DNA of 64,000 nt from the NCBI GenBank assembly GCA_012295275.1, contig CM022674.1:14477374-14541373 (forward strand), read 5' to 3'. The first letter of the stretch is position 1. Each line of letters opens with the position of its first letter. The translations under genes were made by a program, and so were the position numbers. The stretch comes from Chrysomallon squamiferum. Lineage: Eukaryota; Mollusca; Gastropoda; Neomphalida; Peltospiridae. A model generated the notes under the pieces. It saw only the letters and a list, made by a program, of their open reading frames with translations. It had not been told where the DNA came from and did no database searches. This document shows positions 49,338 through 61,748 of the stretch, one piece after another.

Positions 49338-49672
49338 GACGGGTAGAAGTGTTATTGTATTGTGTCGAATATCGCGTAATACGGGTGACATATCGCGTAA
49401 TACGGGTGACGTATAGATGTATTATATTGTGTAGAATATCACGTAATACGGGTGACGTATAGATGTATTGTATTGTGTAGAATATCACGTAATACGGGTA
49501 ACGTATAGAGATATGTTGTATTATATGTAGAGATATGTTGTATTGTGTAGAATATCACGTAATACGGGTGACGTATAGATGTATTGTATTGTGTAGAATA
49601 TCACGTAATACGGGTGACGTATAGATGTATTGTATTTTGTAGAATATCACGTAATACGGGTGACGGGCAGAT
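49338..49672. repeat. About 46-bp minisatellite, about 7 copies
   Basis: The unit contains GAATATCACGTAATACGGGT followed by GACGTATAGATGTATTGTATTGTGTA. Copies have small indels. It follows within 40 bp of the 51-bp array but is unrelated to it. Confidence 0.92.
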
Positions 49673-51452
49673 ATATTACTAAGTCGTGTAGTGTATCAGT
49701 AACGTGGGTGATTACACGGTTGTGAAATAATTAATCTTTAGACGCAGGGAATTAACAAGCCAGAGTCTCAGTATCATTTCTCGTTTTATTGCTGAGTTCT
49801 GATCTAATATTAATTTATTTACTCCGCTTCACCCGCACGCTGCAAACTCTCGCGCTGTTCCGAATAAACATATTTTATTAAAGCTAAAGCTGTACATTTC
49901 ACGAAAAAGCGGGAAGAGAACGTGGCGCAGACGCAACTAATAAAAACTTGTGTGGTCTCCAGGGACAAAAATGGAAGCCGCAATATCGGCTCCAGACACA
50001 GTGATTTGAAATCTGCACACGAGAAATGAACAGACTGCGTTTTTGTAACTAAATATTTTTATTTATATCAATCATGTCTGAAAATAATGGTCCCAGTCAG
50101 TGCGTAAACTTTTATAGCGCAAAATCAAAAAGAATAAATAATCGTTAATGTTCTTTGTTAGAGAAACGTATAATTAATGTGTTTACCACCACTACTACAC
50201 TACTCTTTACTTCTACTGCTACTGCTGCTACTAGTACTACTACTACTAGTTTATTGCTACTACTACTACACTACTCCTATTAATACTGCTACTACTACTT
50301 TACCTCGACTACCACCACAACCACTGATCCACAAATCTAACTGTTAGCTATGATTAATTAGACACAAATCGACAGGAAACAAAGGTCATTAATTAATTGC
50401 CTCGGTTTTAAGAGTTCTCGTGTTACATTCATTATCCTAATACGTGACGTAAATGCAGAAAATTTTAATTAGTCATTAAAAAAAAAAAAAAATAAAATAA
50501 AATAAAATGTTTCTTAGTTCGACAAATCAACACGAATGAAGACTGCAAGAAATATACTTTTTTTATTTTTTATTTTTTTAAAATTTGACTAGCCACAAAA
50601 ATTAATACATGGCTGGTTGTTATTACTATGAAGTGATTACTAGTATATTATTATTACTGTTGCTGTTATTGTTATTAATAATATTATTATTGTTACCATT
50701 TATTATTATCATCACCAACATCATTATCAGTTTATTAATATTTATTTAGTTAGTTGGATGCTTGAGAGCTGATTAGTTAGTTTGTTAGTAGGTTAGCTGG
50801 TTAGTAATTTGGTTGGCTAGTTGGTTAGTTTGTTGGTTTGTTCCTTAGTTAATCTGCTGCTTGTTTTACATTGCTTTGACCTTTGTTTCCTTTATTATTA
50901 TTATTATTATTATTATTTCGTTTATTTTTAAGCTACATTTTCTAATTAACAAAAAAGCAGATTCTCTTGTTTGAAAATTGAAACAGAGTCGTGGACGTTG
51001 AACTCGCTGAGTACACGTGTACGTAGTGTAAGACACATGTAGTTAGTGACAGACAGGTCTGTAAACAAGTAGCTCGCTGAGGACACATGTAGTTAATGAC
51101 AGACAGGTCTGTAAACAAGTCTTTAGCCGTCTTAGTCCACGTTTCTGTCAGCTAATACAGTTTTCTTTATTAACTGAAAAACTGCACGTTGTCTTTTCCA
51201 TCTCACCTGACCGGGCAATTATTAGAACTAATTACAAATTGTCTTGTCTAATCAAAACCTCAGCCTGTCCTCTCGTTTCCTAGAAACATCTTCATCTGTT
51301 TCTCTGTTAGGGTTATTGCCCGCATTTTCAACATTATATACATATTAGTGACTTGTGCAACATCCAGAAGAAAACAAAGAGAAGAATTTACTGGAGTTCA
51401 CAAAATTTTGTCTGTTAAAAAAACAAAAACAGTTTTAATCTCTGCCACTTCT

Positions 51453-51581
51453 AAGATACAATTATGTCCAGCATTAACCGTTAATACAGCAGTAAGATAT
51501 AATTATGTCCAGCATTAACCGTTAATATAGCAGTAAGATATAATTATGTCCAGCATTAACCGTTAATACAGCAGTAAGATA
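51453..51581. repeat. 41-bp minisatellite, 3 copies
   Basis: The unit contains TAATTATGTCCAGCATTAAC followed by CGTTAATACAGCAGTAAGAT. Confidence 0.93.
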
Positions 51582-51662
51582 CAATTCTTATCTGTGTTTG
51601 TCGCTGAATGTTTTTCCTCATATAAAAATCTTATTAAATAGTATTCATTTTAAGAAATATTT

Positions 51663-52055
51663 TAAATACATATACACTCAAACACACGGACACACACACC
51701 CATACATACAAACACACATATACAGACACAAACACACACATACAGATATACAGACAAACACACACACACATACATACACACCCACATACATACATACACA
51801 AACACACATACATACAAAAAAAAAACACACATACATACATACACACAAACACACACATACAGACATACAGACAAACACACCCACATACATACATACACAA
51901 ACACCTATACATACAAACAAAACACACATATACAGACATACAGACAAACACACACACATACATACATACACAAACACAAACATACAAAAACAAACAAACA
52001 CACACATACAGACATACACAAACACACACATACACACACATACATACATACACAG
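51663..52055. repeat. AC-rich repeat block (ACACAC/ACATAC)
   Basis: About 390 bp of ACAC/ACAT words with longer repeated segments such as AGACATACAGACAAACACAC. It opens several His/Thr-rich and Cys/Val-rich frames that are not coding. Confidence 0.95.
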
Positions 52056-52260
52056 AGACATTCAAATATTTCATGTGAGACACTAAATTTGAAAACTACG
52101 CCGTAACAAAATGTTGTCACTGAACTTTAAATATTGTGTTTTAATAACTGTTTTTAAAATGTCTAACCGAGGAAGTGTTTCGAAGATTTTGTCATTTTAA
52201 TTTTTTCTAGTAAATGTTTGACATACGTGTGACATGACTGTCATGTTCTGAATTAGAAGA

Positions 52261-52392
52261 CTGGTGTTTGAAAATACAGCTGTGTCATTATCACAGAGTG
52301 ACAGTTCAAACATCTCTATTATCTCACTGGTGTTTGAAAACACAGCTGTGTCATTATCACAGAGTGACAGTTCAAACATCCTATTATCTCAC
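52261..52392. repeat. 66-bp direct repeat, 2 copies
   Basis: CTGGTGTTTGAAAATACAGC at 52261 recurs at 52327 with one change; the remainder (ATTATCACAGAGTGACAGTT and on) is nearly identical. Confidence 0.93.
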
Positions 52393-52474
52393 TGAGTATG
52401 GTTTAATAATTACAGCTTGAAGAATCAGATTCTGAGAAGTGTTTGTTATTTATGATCAACTCACTGTATTTCGA

Positions 52475-52601
<127 letters not shown>

Positions 52602-52943
52602 GATTATGAAACAACTCATTCCACAATAGAAAGCTATATTGTAATAGATTTCATTGTAAAGCGTCACTAAAACCTGTATAAATACATTTGTCTTTTTTCA
52701 ACCCTCTCAGCAACACGCATTAGTCTCTCTCGTCTTCTCTGTCTTTTCTCAAGAACCTAAACATATCTTATAAATTTTACATGATTTTACACGTGGTTCT
52801 TCCTGTAACAGATTTACAAATAGATTTATATTGACGATTTATTCAGTCACGCAATCAAATATAGAAAAATAAATACAGCATCAGTAAAACCTTTGATTAT
52901 CAAGAATTGTTCCTTAATTCGGAAAATCTTAATAGAATATTCA

Positions 52944-53125
52944 AACAGAAATACGTAATAAATGTAAAAACAGAAATACGTAATAAATGTAAAAACAGAA
53001 ATACGTAATAAATGTAAAAACAGAAATACGTAATAAATGTAAAAACAGAAATATGTAATAAATGTAAAAACAGAAATACATAATAAATGTAAAAACAGAA
53101 ATACGTAATAAATGTAAAAACAGAT
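52944..53125. repeat. 25-bp minisatellite, about 7 copies
   Basis: The unit is AAAAACAGAAATACGTAATA plus AATGT. Some copies carry ATATG or ACATA in place of ACGTA. Confidence 0.93.
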
Positions 53126-53461
53126 ATATAATGAATGCAAATGTAAAAATTGAGACATATAATAAATATATACACATCTACAGACAAAATTTAAAAGTAA
53201 AAAGAGGCGCAGAGAAGTAAAAATTGATGTTAAAAAGAAAGAGAAGATGTGTGATTAACAACCTGAGTTTTACACGTTTTTTTACCTGAGGCTGTCAAGA
53301 AACAGAAATACAAGAATCAAATAAGCGAGATCGACAAAAACAAAGAAATTTTGGACATCATTTACTAAACTTATTTATATACGTTAAATTTTAACTTACA
53401 TGTAGTGTTTACATGTCCACACAGTCTCATACATTATCATCCTTTCATATTTATCATCTTC

Positions 53462-53498
<37 letters not shown>

Positions 53499-53786
53499 GA
53501 TATATATTATTTGACTACTGTTATTATTATTTTTACTATAGCTGATTCTACTACTACCACTGCTGCTAGTATTACTGTTGTTATTACTATTACTGTAGAC
53601 CTCTAAGACTAGATGAGTACTCTGTTATAACTCTGTTTTAAAACTCAATATTTCATCTGCTTGTTCGTCTGTTAAAACTTGGCTGGTTTCACAGTTTTAA
53701 TTATCTCTATATCTGTCTGCTGTCTCGCAACTTCCTGTCTTTCTCCTTTTCTTGATCATATCTTTAAATCTATGTCTTATTTGGTG

Positions 53787-53908
<122 letters not shown>

Positions 53909-54693
53909 CCTGCCTTTCTCTCTCATGCACAAATACTTTCTCTCCTTCCTCTGTATTACTTTCTTTCATTCTCTGTCTCACACTGTCTCTCGCAACCTGA
54001 CTGTCTATAAATTTTAAAGATTATTTTACAACAATATTAAGTTTATTAAAAAGAAAAGTTTAAAAATATATCATATAATTTCTATTAAATAAAAGTTAAA
54101 ACCTAAAACAAACAATATTTCAAACTGTTGCTGCATTCATTATTATTGTTCACAAAGAAATCACAATACTTTCTAATTTGTCAATGTCCTACATTCTTTC
54201 TTCTTCTCATTTTTCTTTAAGTCCTTTCATTTAGTTTTTTTAACTCTGAAAGACCGTATTCAGAGCTTTTGTTCTGTAATTTTCAATGGACTGAAAACAA
54301 GATTTGTCAGATTTTTTTACCAACAAAACAAAGTAATTTCTTTTTATCCTAGCCTAGACATGAACTCGTTTTTTTTATCAATCTTGCGGAAATGATGAGA
54401 ATACTGTTCCCATTTAAACAAATCCTCCAATTATTATCTGTTATTACCTCAGTTACTTTTTTTCCTAAACACTGATACACGCACTGTACCGGAGATTAAG
54501 TGTATTACACAATACTCCTGTAATTATGAAATCAGTGTTATACAAGAATTGTGTTGATTATAAATAACTAAAACATATGTGTGCTCTAACTGTATTGTTT
54601 ATAACTAAGACATACGCATTGTATATGGACTGTGTATATCTAAGGAATATGTATTTTACACTAGATTTGCATTGTTAAGAAATACGTATATAG

Positions 54694-55480
54694 CAAGAGT
54701 TGTATATAACTACGAAATAGGTACTATATAAAGTTATGTATAACTACGAAATAGGTACTATATAAAGTTATGTATAACTACGAAATAGGTACTATATAAA
54801 GTTATGTATAACTACGAAATAGGTACTATATAAAGTTATGTATAACTAAGAAATAGGTACTATATAAAGTTATGTATAACTACGAAATAGGTACTATATA
54901 AAGTTATGTATAACTAAGAAATACGTATTATATAAAGTTATGTATAACTAAGAAATACGTATTATATAAAGTTATATATAACTAAGAAATACGTATTATA
55001 TAAGGTTATGTATAACTATGAAATACGTATTATATAAAGTTATGTATAACTAAGAAATACGTATTATATAAAGTTATATATAACTAAGAAATACGTATTG
55101 TACAAAAAGTGTATAACTAAGTGTATACAAGAATTGTATAGAGCTAAGAAATACGTATTATACAAAGTTATATATAACTGAGAAATACGTATTATACAAA
55201 GTTATATATAACTGAGAAATACGTATTATACAAAGTTATATATAACTGAGAAATACGTATTGTACAAAAAGTGTATAACTAAGTGTATACAAGAATTGTA
55301 CAGAATTAAGAAATGTGTATTATAAAAAAATTGTATAGAACTAAAAAATACGTATTATACAAAATTGTATATTACTATCCCGTATTACACAACATTTCTA
55401 TGTAACTAAGAGATACGTATCATGCAAGAATTGTATTTAACTATGAAATACATGTTATACAAGACTTGAATAGAACTCAG
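54694..55480. repeat. About 34-bp minisatellite, about 20 copies with drift
   Basis: The unit runs like TAACTACGAAATAGGTACTA then TATAAAGTTATGTA. Left copies are nearly identical. Rightward copies shift to AAGAAATACGTATTATA forms, and a CAAAAAGTGTATAACTAAGT segment is inserted twice. The gradient suggests array growth at the left end. Confidence 0.92.
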
Positions 55481-55821
55481 AAATATGTTATGTTTTATAA
55501 AATGGTTATGAAATACAGTCTAATACATAACGGGATTCTTAAACAACGAAAGTACCGGTCCTGACTGAAGTTAAACAAAAAGAGGGGAACAAAGAAATAG
55601 AAAGATAAATTACAGACAGAAAAAATAAATAAAAATGTGGTTTGCTTTTGTAACTTTTAGGAATGAAATGAAGACTGGATCACTGGGTGAATGGACGGAT
55701 CTGTGGGTGAATGAAAAGTTAGACTAAAGCGAATTAAATAAAACAATCACATTCATTTCCTTAATATAAATACATCTTCGAAAATTACTAAAAATATAAA
55801 TAAAAAGTAAATGGACCGACA

Positions 55822-56160
55822 GACAGACAGACAGCGGACGGATATACAGATAGACAGGCAGACAGACACAGAGATCATAAATAGATAAATAAACAGACAG
55901 ACAAATATATAACTAGGTGGATAGATAGATAAATAGATAGACAGATAAACGGATGCACGGATAGACAGATAGAAAGACAGAGAGACAAAGATAGACCGAT
56001 GTTAACACACAGTCACACAGACATGTGTACACATACTCAGAAACGTGTACACATACACACAGAACATGTACACATACACACAGAATCATGTACACACACA
56101 CACAGACACGTGTACACATACACACAGACACGTGTACGCACGCAGACAGACAGACACATA
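55822..56160. repeat. GACA/GATA and ACACGTGTACACATAC-type simple repeats
   Basis: GACA and GATA tetranucleotides (about 55822-55995), then about six copies of an 18- to 22-bp CACAGAxACGTGTACACATA word to about 56130. Confidence 0.88.
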
Positions 56161-56289
56161 AACTGGGACTGAGACAACCCTGTCACAAACTGGTGAATCT
56201 AGAAACCATCAAGCGGTCGCGCTACATAACTGTTGTCAGCTGAACAATTCATTTTTCACAAAACGAACTTTTAAACTCACGTAAACAAC

Positions 56290-56520
56290 CAATCAATAAA
56301 GAGGTAATGATCGGACTTTCCGGCAGTCGCGGCCACGGCAGACGTGCTTGTGTGAGTTATGTAAAACACGTGTCACTGGCTGACTGAGCGAGAGAGAGGC
56401 AGGAAGCTCGCCTGACTGCAGCTCAAGCTGCCCAAGTTTTCTCATAAATCTTTAAAACGCGAAATAAAACTTTGAGGTTTCTTTCAGAAATAGCTCGCTG
56501 TTCTAACAATGACACCTGTA
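56290..56520 (+). promoter_or_regulatory. Candidate promoter / first exon, plus strand
   Basis: GC- and CpG-richer island (CGGCAGTCGCGGCCACGGCAG near 56321-56341), then a stretch ending CTAACAATGACACCTGTAAGC. The ATG at about 56509 would give Met-Thr-Pro before a donor CCT|GTAAGC. No following exon was found, so this is only a candidate transcription start. Confidence 0.3.
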
Positions 56521-56719
56521 AGCAGATCTTCTCTGTTTTAAATAAAAATAGATTTTATATGTACTTTAAATAGAAATAGATGTTTTGTTTGTTTCAAATA
56601 AAAATAGAAATTTTATGTGTTTTAATTAAAATGGATGGTTATTTTTTCTATTTTAAATAAAAACAAATGTTTTATATTTTATATAGAAATATGTTTCCCT
56701 TGTTTTAAGTAAAAAGAAT

Positions 56720-56960
56720 GTTTTATGTATTTAAATAAAAATAGATGTTTTATGTGTTTTAAATAAAAATAGATGTTTATGTGTTTTAAATAAAAATAGA
56801 TGTTTATGTGTTTTAAATAAAAATAGATGTTTATGTGTTTTAAATAAAAATAGATGTTTATGTGTTTTAAATAAAAATAGATGTTTTATGTGTTTTAAAT
56901 AAAAATAGATGTTTATGTGTCTTAAATAAAAATAGATTGTTATGCGCTTTAAATAAAAAC
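56720..56960. repeat. 27-28-bp minisatellite, about 9 copies
   Basis: The unit is close to TTTTAAATAAAAATAGATGT plus TTATGTG. Degenerate relatives extend left to about 56540. Confidence 0.92.
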
Positions 56961-57343
56961 ACGTGTTTGTAAAAGTAATCACTGATTTGTGTTCTTTGCA
57001 TGTAAGATGCTTTGTTGTTTTCTTGGAGCTTTGGTTTTAACGGGAAAACATAGCGAAGAACAGGAGTTAAAACTTAGTTACTGTAACATCTTTTCAGAAA
57101 TGTACCTAAACAAACACATCACAGTATGAACGTCACAGAATGTCACACATACAAGTTAATATAATTCAGTTTTTTCTAAGAATTAATACTTTTTTTCAAA
57201 ATTTCAATTAAACAGTTTTATAGTATTATATAAAGTGAAAACCTCCATCTCGATACAAACAAACTAAACTTAGTCATCAACTGTGCGTACATGATACATG
57301 TACAACAATAACAGTTTTGTATTTTAGAGAAACACTGCACTGT

Positions 57344-57458
<115 letters not shown>

Positions 57459-57699
57459 CACATACATACATACACACAAACACACACGTACGCACAAACA
57501 GCTATATATATATATATATATATATTTCGTTCTGTCATACACGTACTTTCGCTACAGCTTTTTTTTCTTTTTGTTTTAACGCAAGTCTATGACAACACAA
57601 CTTACGCACATGAGGTGTAATCACGCACATAAATGTGGTGTAACACGTATAACTATTCTGTATGACGAGTTGAGACGACAAGAGTAAAAACGAACTTAC

Positions 57700-57930
57700 C
57701 TGTTGAAATCACCTCGATAGCTCCTCGACAACTCTGCACTGTGGTGAGACAACTCAACTAAAAATCTGTCCAACTTAACCAATAAACAACAGTTTCTCTA
57801 ATCTGCCAGCGCCAGCTCGCTCAGTCTTCTCTGTGTGACCAATCAGATTGCAGCTCTGGCTGGATCACACCTCCGTTCAGCGCGTTCTAGCACGAGCTGC
57901 TAAAACGTCATCACACTTCCGGTGGGGATC
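57700..57930 (-). promoter_or_regulatory. Candidate promoter and non-coding first exon, minus strand
   Basis: On the minus strand the order is CCGGAAGTG (ETS-type) with a TGATGACGT CRE-like half-site, then CpG-rich sequence, then two inverted CCAAT motifs (GATTGGTCA and TATTGGTTA), then a stretch ending AACAG|GTAAGT, a consensus donor with the exon edge at 57700. This has the composition and order of a TATA-less promoter with a 5'UTR exon. The nearest downstream minus-strand gene is the neuropeptide precursor, whose signal exon needs an upstream 5'UTR exon. That link is an inference across about 18 kb. Confidence 0.45.
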
Positions 57931-58450
57931 GACTAATTCATTGTGATTGGGTGAAATATGTCTATAGAAATGGCAAATGGAGGCATGGCTAATTTTTATT
58001 TTTTTTATTTTTTTTATTTTATGTTTGTGGGGGTCATGCGCCGTTGGCGTTGTACACAGGACGTTTTACAACCGCGAATAAACGACATCAATTAAGGATT
58101 TTATTACGTACAGAATTATTAGTGTCAGCAACAAAACAAATAACGTTTTTAGTATCATTATTCTCTGTGCGTGCAAATTCTTCCGTTGTTTATTTTGTCC
58201 TCTGTCTCCCTTTCTCTAGCTCGCTCTGTCCCTCTGTCTGTCTGTTTTTAGAGAGACATACAGACACATACACTCAGCCATACTTTTAGAAAGAAATACA
58301 GACACATCATCATCATCAGTATAATGTCCAGCAGATACACAGAAATACAAATACATTAACACACATACATATATACACACAGATACACACAGCCAAACAC
58401 ATGAACATCAATACAGACACAAGGGCACACACGTACAGACGTACACACAA

Positions 58451-58484
<34 letters not shown>

Positions 58485-58687
58485 TATATATACACTAACA
58501 TTAAGATAAAAAAACAAAAGACGTATTTCGCTGTAAAGAAGTTTCAGCTCTTCAATCAATACAAACACAGGACAGACACGATTATCAATTAACACCCAGC
58601 AGCTAAATACACAACACAAAATACACATACTTTCTTTTAAATACACAACACAAAATATATGATACATTCTATCAAACACATTCTGTG

Positions 58688-59275
58688 AAGCATACCTCCT
58701 CCACCATTAAACAACACATTCTGTGACACACACCCTCCCCCACTCTATACAACACATTCTGTGACACACACCCTCCCCCACTCTATACAACACATTCTGT
58801 GACACACACCCTCCCCCACTCTATACAACACATTCTGTGACACACACCCTCCCCCCCTCTATACAACACATTCTGTGACACACACCCTCCCCCACTCTAT
58901 ACAACACATTCTGTGACACACACCCTCCCCCACTCTATACAACACATTCTGTGACACACACCCCCCCCCACCCTATATAAACACATTCTGTGACACACAC
59001 CCTCCCCCACCCTATAAACACATTCTGTGACACACACCCTCCCCCACCCTATAAACACATTCTGTGACACACACCCTCCCCCACTCTATACAACACATTC
59101 TGTGACACACACCCTCCCCACCCTATACAACACATTCTGTGACACACACCCTCCCCACCCTATACAACACATTATGTGACACACACCTCCCCCACTCTAT
59201 ACAACACATTCTGTGACACACACCCTCCCCCACCCTATACAACACATTATGTGACACACACCCTCCCCCACCCTA
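58688..59275. repeat. 38-bp C-rich minisatellite, about 15 copies
   Basis: The unit is CAACACATTCTGTGACACAC followed by ACCCTCCCCCACTCTATA. Variation is mostly in the length of the C run and in CTCTATA versus CCCTATA. The minus strand carries two G tracts (GGGGG and GGG) per unit. Confidence 0.95.
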
Positions 59276-59736
59276 TACTGTTATATATAATATAATACAG
59301 GGTGTGTATGTATGTGATCGACAGACGAATATATATCTATATATAAATGGGTTTGCACAGTTATCATTATTAACAAGCTAATTAAGGATACTGTTAGAGA
59401 ATAGATATAAATATACATATTGTTATAAAAACTGAATAATTCATGGATGTGTAGAAACAAAACATGTATACAAAGTTACAGTTCCAGATAGCACGTAATT
59501 ATTTTCTGAGTCGTGTTTGTGTGAGACGAGCTGATCGAAGCACGGACCACAGAAACGTCTTGAAAATAAAGATTTTTTGAGGGTTGAGTGTGTGTGTGTG
59601 TGTGTGAGATGTAATGTAATTATTTCTTTCCGTGTCTCATAAACACGCCAGGGGCGGAGACAGATATATTTAACAATGTGTCTTTAGCTGAAGGGAAATG
59701 AAACTTACATTTCTTTTTTTCTAAAATTAAATTTAT

Positions 59737-59740
<4 letters not shown>

Positions 59741-59782
<42 letters not shown>
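59741..59782. repeat. Poly(A) tract
   Basis: 42 A in a row, with no coding or element sequence visible on its 5' side. Confidence 0.95.
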
Positions 59783-59784
<2 letters not shown>

Positions 59785-59864
59785 ATATTTTCCCTCCGCT
59801 TTTTGTAAATTCTCTTCATTATTATTATTATTATTATTATTATTTTATTATTATTATTATTATT

Positions 59865-59914
<50 letters not shown>

Positions 59915-60150
59915 TGGTTTTATTATTTATTTATTTATTTTGATTATTAGTGTCAGGTTTTGTCACAACAAGTTTATCGATTTAACCAGTTTATCAGTGT
60001 GTTATCTGTAAACACACACACACGTACAGCTTCGATCTGAACCAAACAATTACGCATGTTTATACAAATTGCCATCATTTTGTAATTGATTATGGTGAAT
60101 ATACGAATAAATAAATAAATAAAATATTGATGTACGAATGTAGCATATAA

Positions 60151-60226
60151 TGACGTCATGGATGTGTCATGGTAACGTCACCCAGTGTAATGACGTTTGA
60201 TGAGGGTGTCTGTTGTAATGACGATA
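60151..60226. promoter_or_regulatory. CRE-like cluster
   Basis: TGACGTCA (60151-60158), TAACGTCA (60173-60180), TGACGTTT (60191-60198) and TGACGATA (60220-60227) lie within about 75 bp. The first is a perfect CREB/ATF site; the others share the TGACG half-site. No gene start is visible nearby. Confidence 0.35.
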
Positions 60227-60332
60227 TGTCTAGACTTAACTGACAACAACTATAAAATTAATATTTAAATAAATGTCACGTGTTTAAGTACAATTAATAT
60301 TCAAACAAGCCTGCGGTCAAACTAAAACACAT

Positions 60333-60334
<2 letters not shown>

Positions 60335-60412
<78 letters not shown>
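60335..60412. repeat. (CT)n microsatellite
   Basis: About 38 CT units. Confidence 0.97.
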
Positions 60413-60414
<2 letters not shown>

Positions 60415-60859
60415 CATCTCTCTGTGTGTGTATCATATATACAATCAGATTCTCCCCCAAAGATTATAAAACGAGTAGAGTTAAATTTTATGTAAAATCA
60501 AGTTACTGAGCTACATTACACATTCTTTCCTAATAATAAAGTTTCTTTCCAGATCAATATGTCTGTATTTATATGTATCTGTATCTGTATGTGCCTGTGT
60601 GTATTTATTAATATTCGTTTTCACTGAATACATAAGCAGCTTCATTGTGTAGTACATGTTGAACCTCTGACCCGCTGTCTGTCTGTCAAAGTTTCAGGAA
60701 GTCGAGTCTAAACTTTCTTTTCTTCAGGCAGCCTGTCTCACAGATGTGGGGATGTAAAGTATTTTGTGTAGAGCAGATTTCTGTCTGACTCTGGATAACT
60801 CAAATATAAATCTAAAACCAGAAAGGAAAGATAAGAAAAGAACAAAACACGTACATTAG

Positions 60860-60894
<35 letters not shown>

Positions 60895-61156
60895 GACAAA
60901 ACTCTCACAGAAACGTAAATGCACGCTCACACACACACGTACAGCTTAAACCTCGAACTGAAAAACGTTTATCATTTAAGTGATTACAATCTCAGCCAAA
61001 AATCACGAAAAAAGAGTAAAATGAAGAAAGAAAGAATCAGAGAAATATTCAAAGAAGAGTGAAAATGACAAAACATAAAACGCAATAAGTTTTGACTTTT
61101 ATCCTAATTTCGAGTGTATCCTTTTACTTCTTCTTTTTCTTTCTTTTTAACTTTTT

Positions 61157-61200
<44 letters not shown>

Positions 61201-61203
61201 TCA
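61157..61203. repeat. (TTTC)n microsatellite
   Basis: About eleven TTTC units in a pyrimidine-rich stretch. Confidence 0.95.
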
Positions 61204-61407
61204 TTCATTCTTTCTTTCTTTTATTTTTATTTTTTATTTTATTTTATTTTATTTTATTTCTTTATTTTTTTATCTAATTAAATCTGTGAACATTGATTCG
61301 TCACGTCTCGACAATTTCCGTTCAATCTAATATTCATGCGACCTTTGATCTCTGACCCTAGACCTGCTCTACTCTGAATGTAATCATCGTAAATCTAATT
61401 GTCAGGG

Positions 61408-61419
61408 TGACGTCACGTG
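61408..61419. promoter_or_regulatory. Overlapping CRE and E-box
   Basis: TGACGTCACGTG: a perfect CRE (61408-61415) overlapping a perfect CACGTG E-box (61414-61419) by two bases. Composite sites of this kind can be read by both bZIP and bHLH factors. Confidence 0.35.
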
Positions 61420-61675
61420 TGTGGTAGTCGAATAGAGCAGACTTTGTCGGTAATTATCTTTATAAGCCCTTTGGGAGACAGATCTTGCCAATTACAGCAC
61501 AGTTTTTTTATTTATTGTGTTAATTCAGAAGCAGACGACTGAGTGACAACAGGATCAAATCTCAGCAGCGAACTTTGAGCTAAAATAGTTTAAAACTTGG
61601 TACTTTTTTTTTGTCCATTTAGAGATAATTTAATTAATACTGATGATGATGATGATGAAGATTATAATAATGATG

Positions 61676-61684
61676 ATGATGATG

Positions 61685-61742
<58 letters not shown>
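61676..61742. repeat. (ATG)n-(AAT)n microsatellite
   Basis: ATG units then about 19 AAT units. Confidence 0.95.

Positions 61743-61748
<6 letters not shown>

Noticed and set aside
48901-49391. Minus-strand Cys/Val/Tyr repeated frame
   Set aside because: Artefact of the 51-bp minisatellite, whose period is a multiple of three. No signal peptide or cleavage sites.
51598-52086. 162-codon His/Thr-rich frame
   Set aside because: Translation of an AC/AT simple-repeat block. No conserved domain.
52847-53187. Minus-strand Phe/Leu/Tyr repeated frames that look like membrane segments
   Set aside because: A 25-bp minisatellite read in three frames; hydrophobicity comes from the AT-rich unit.
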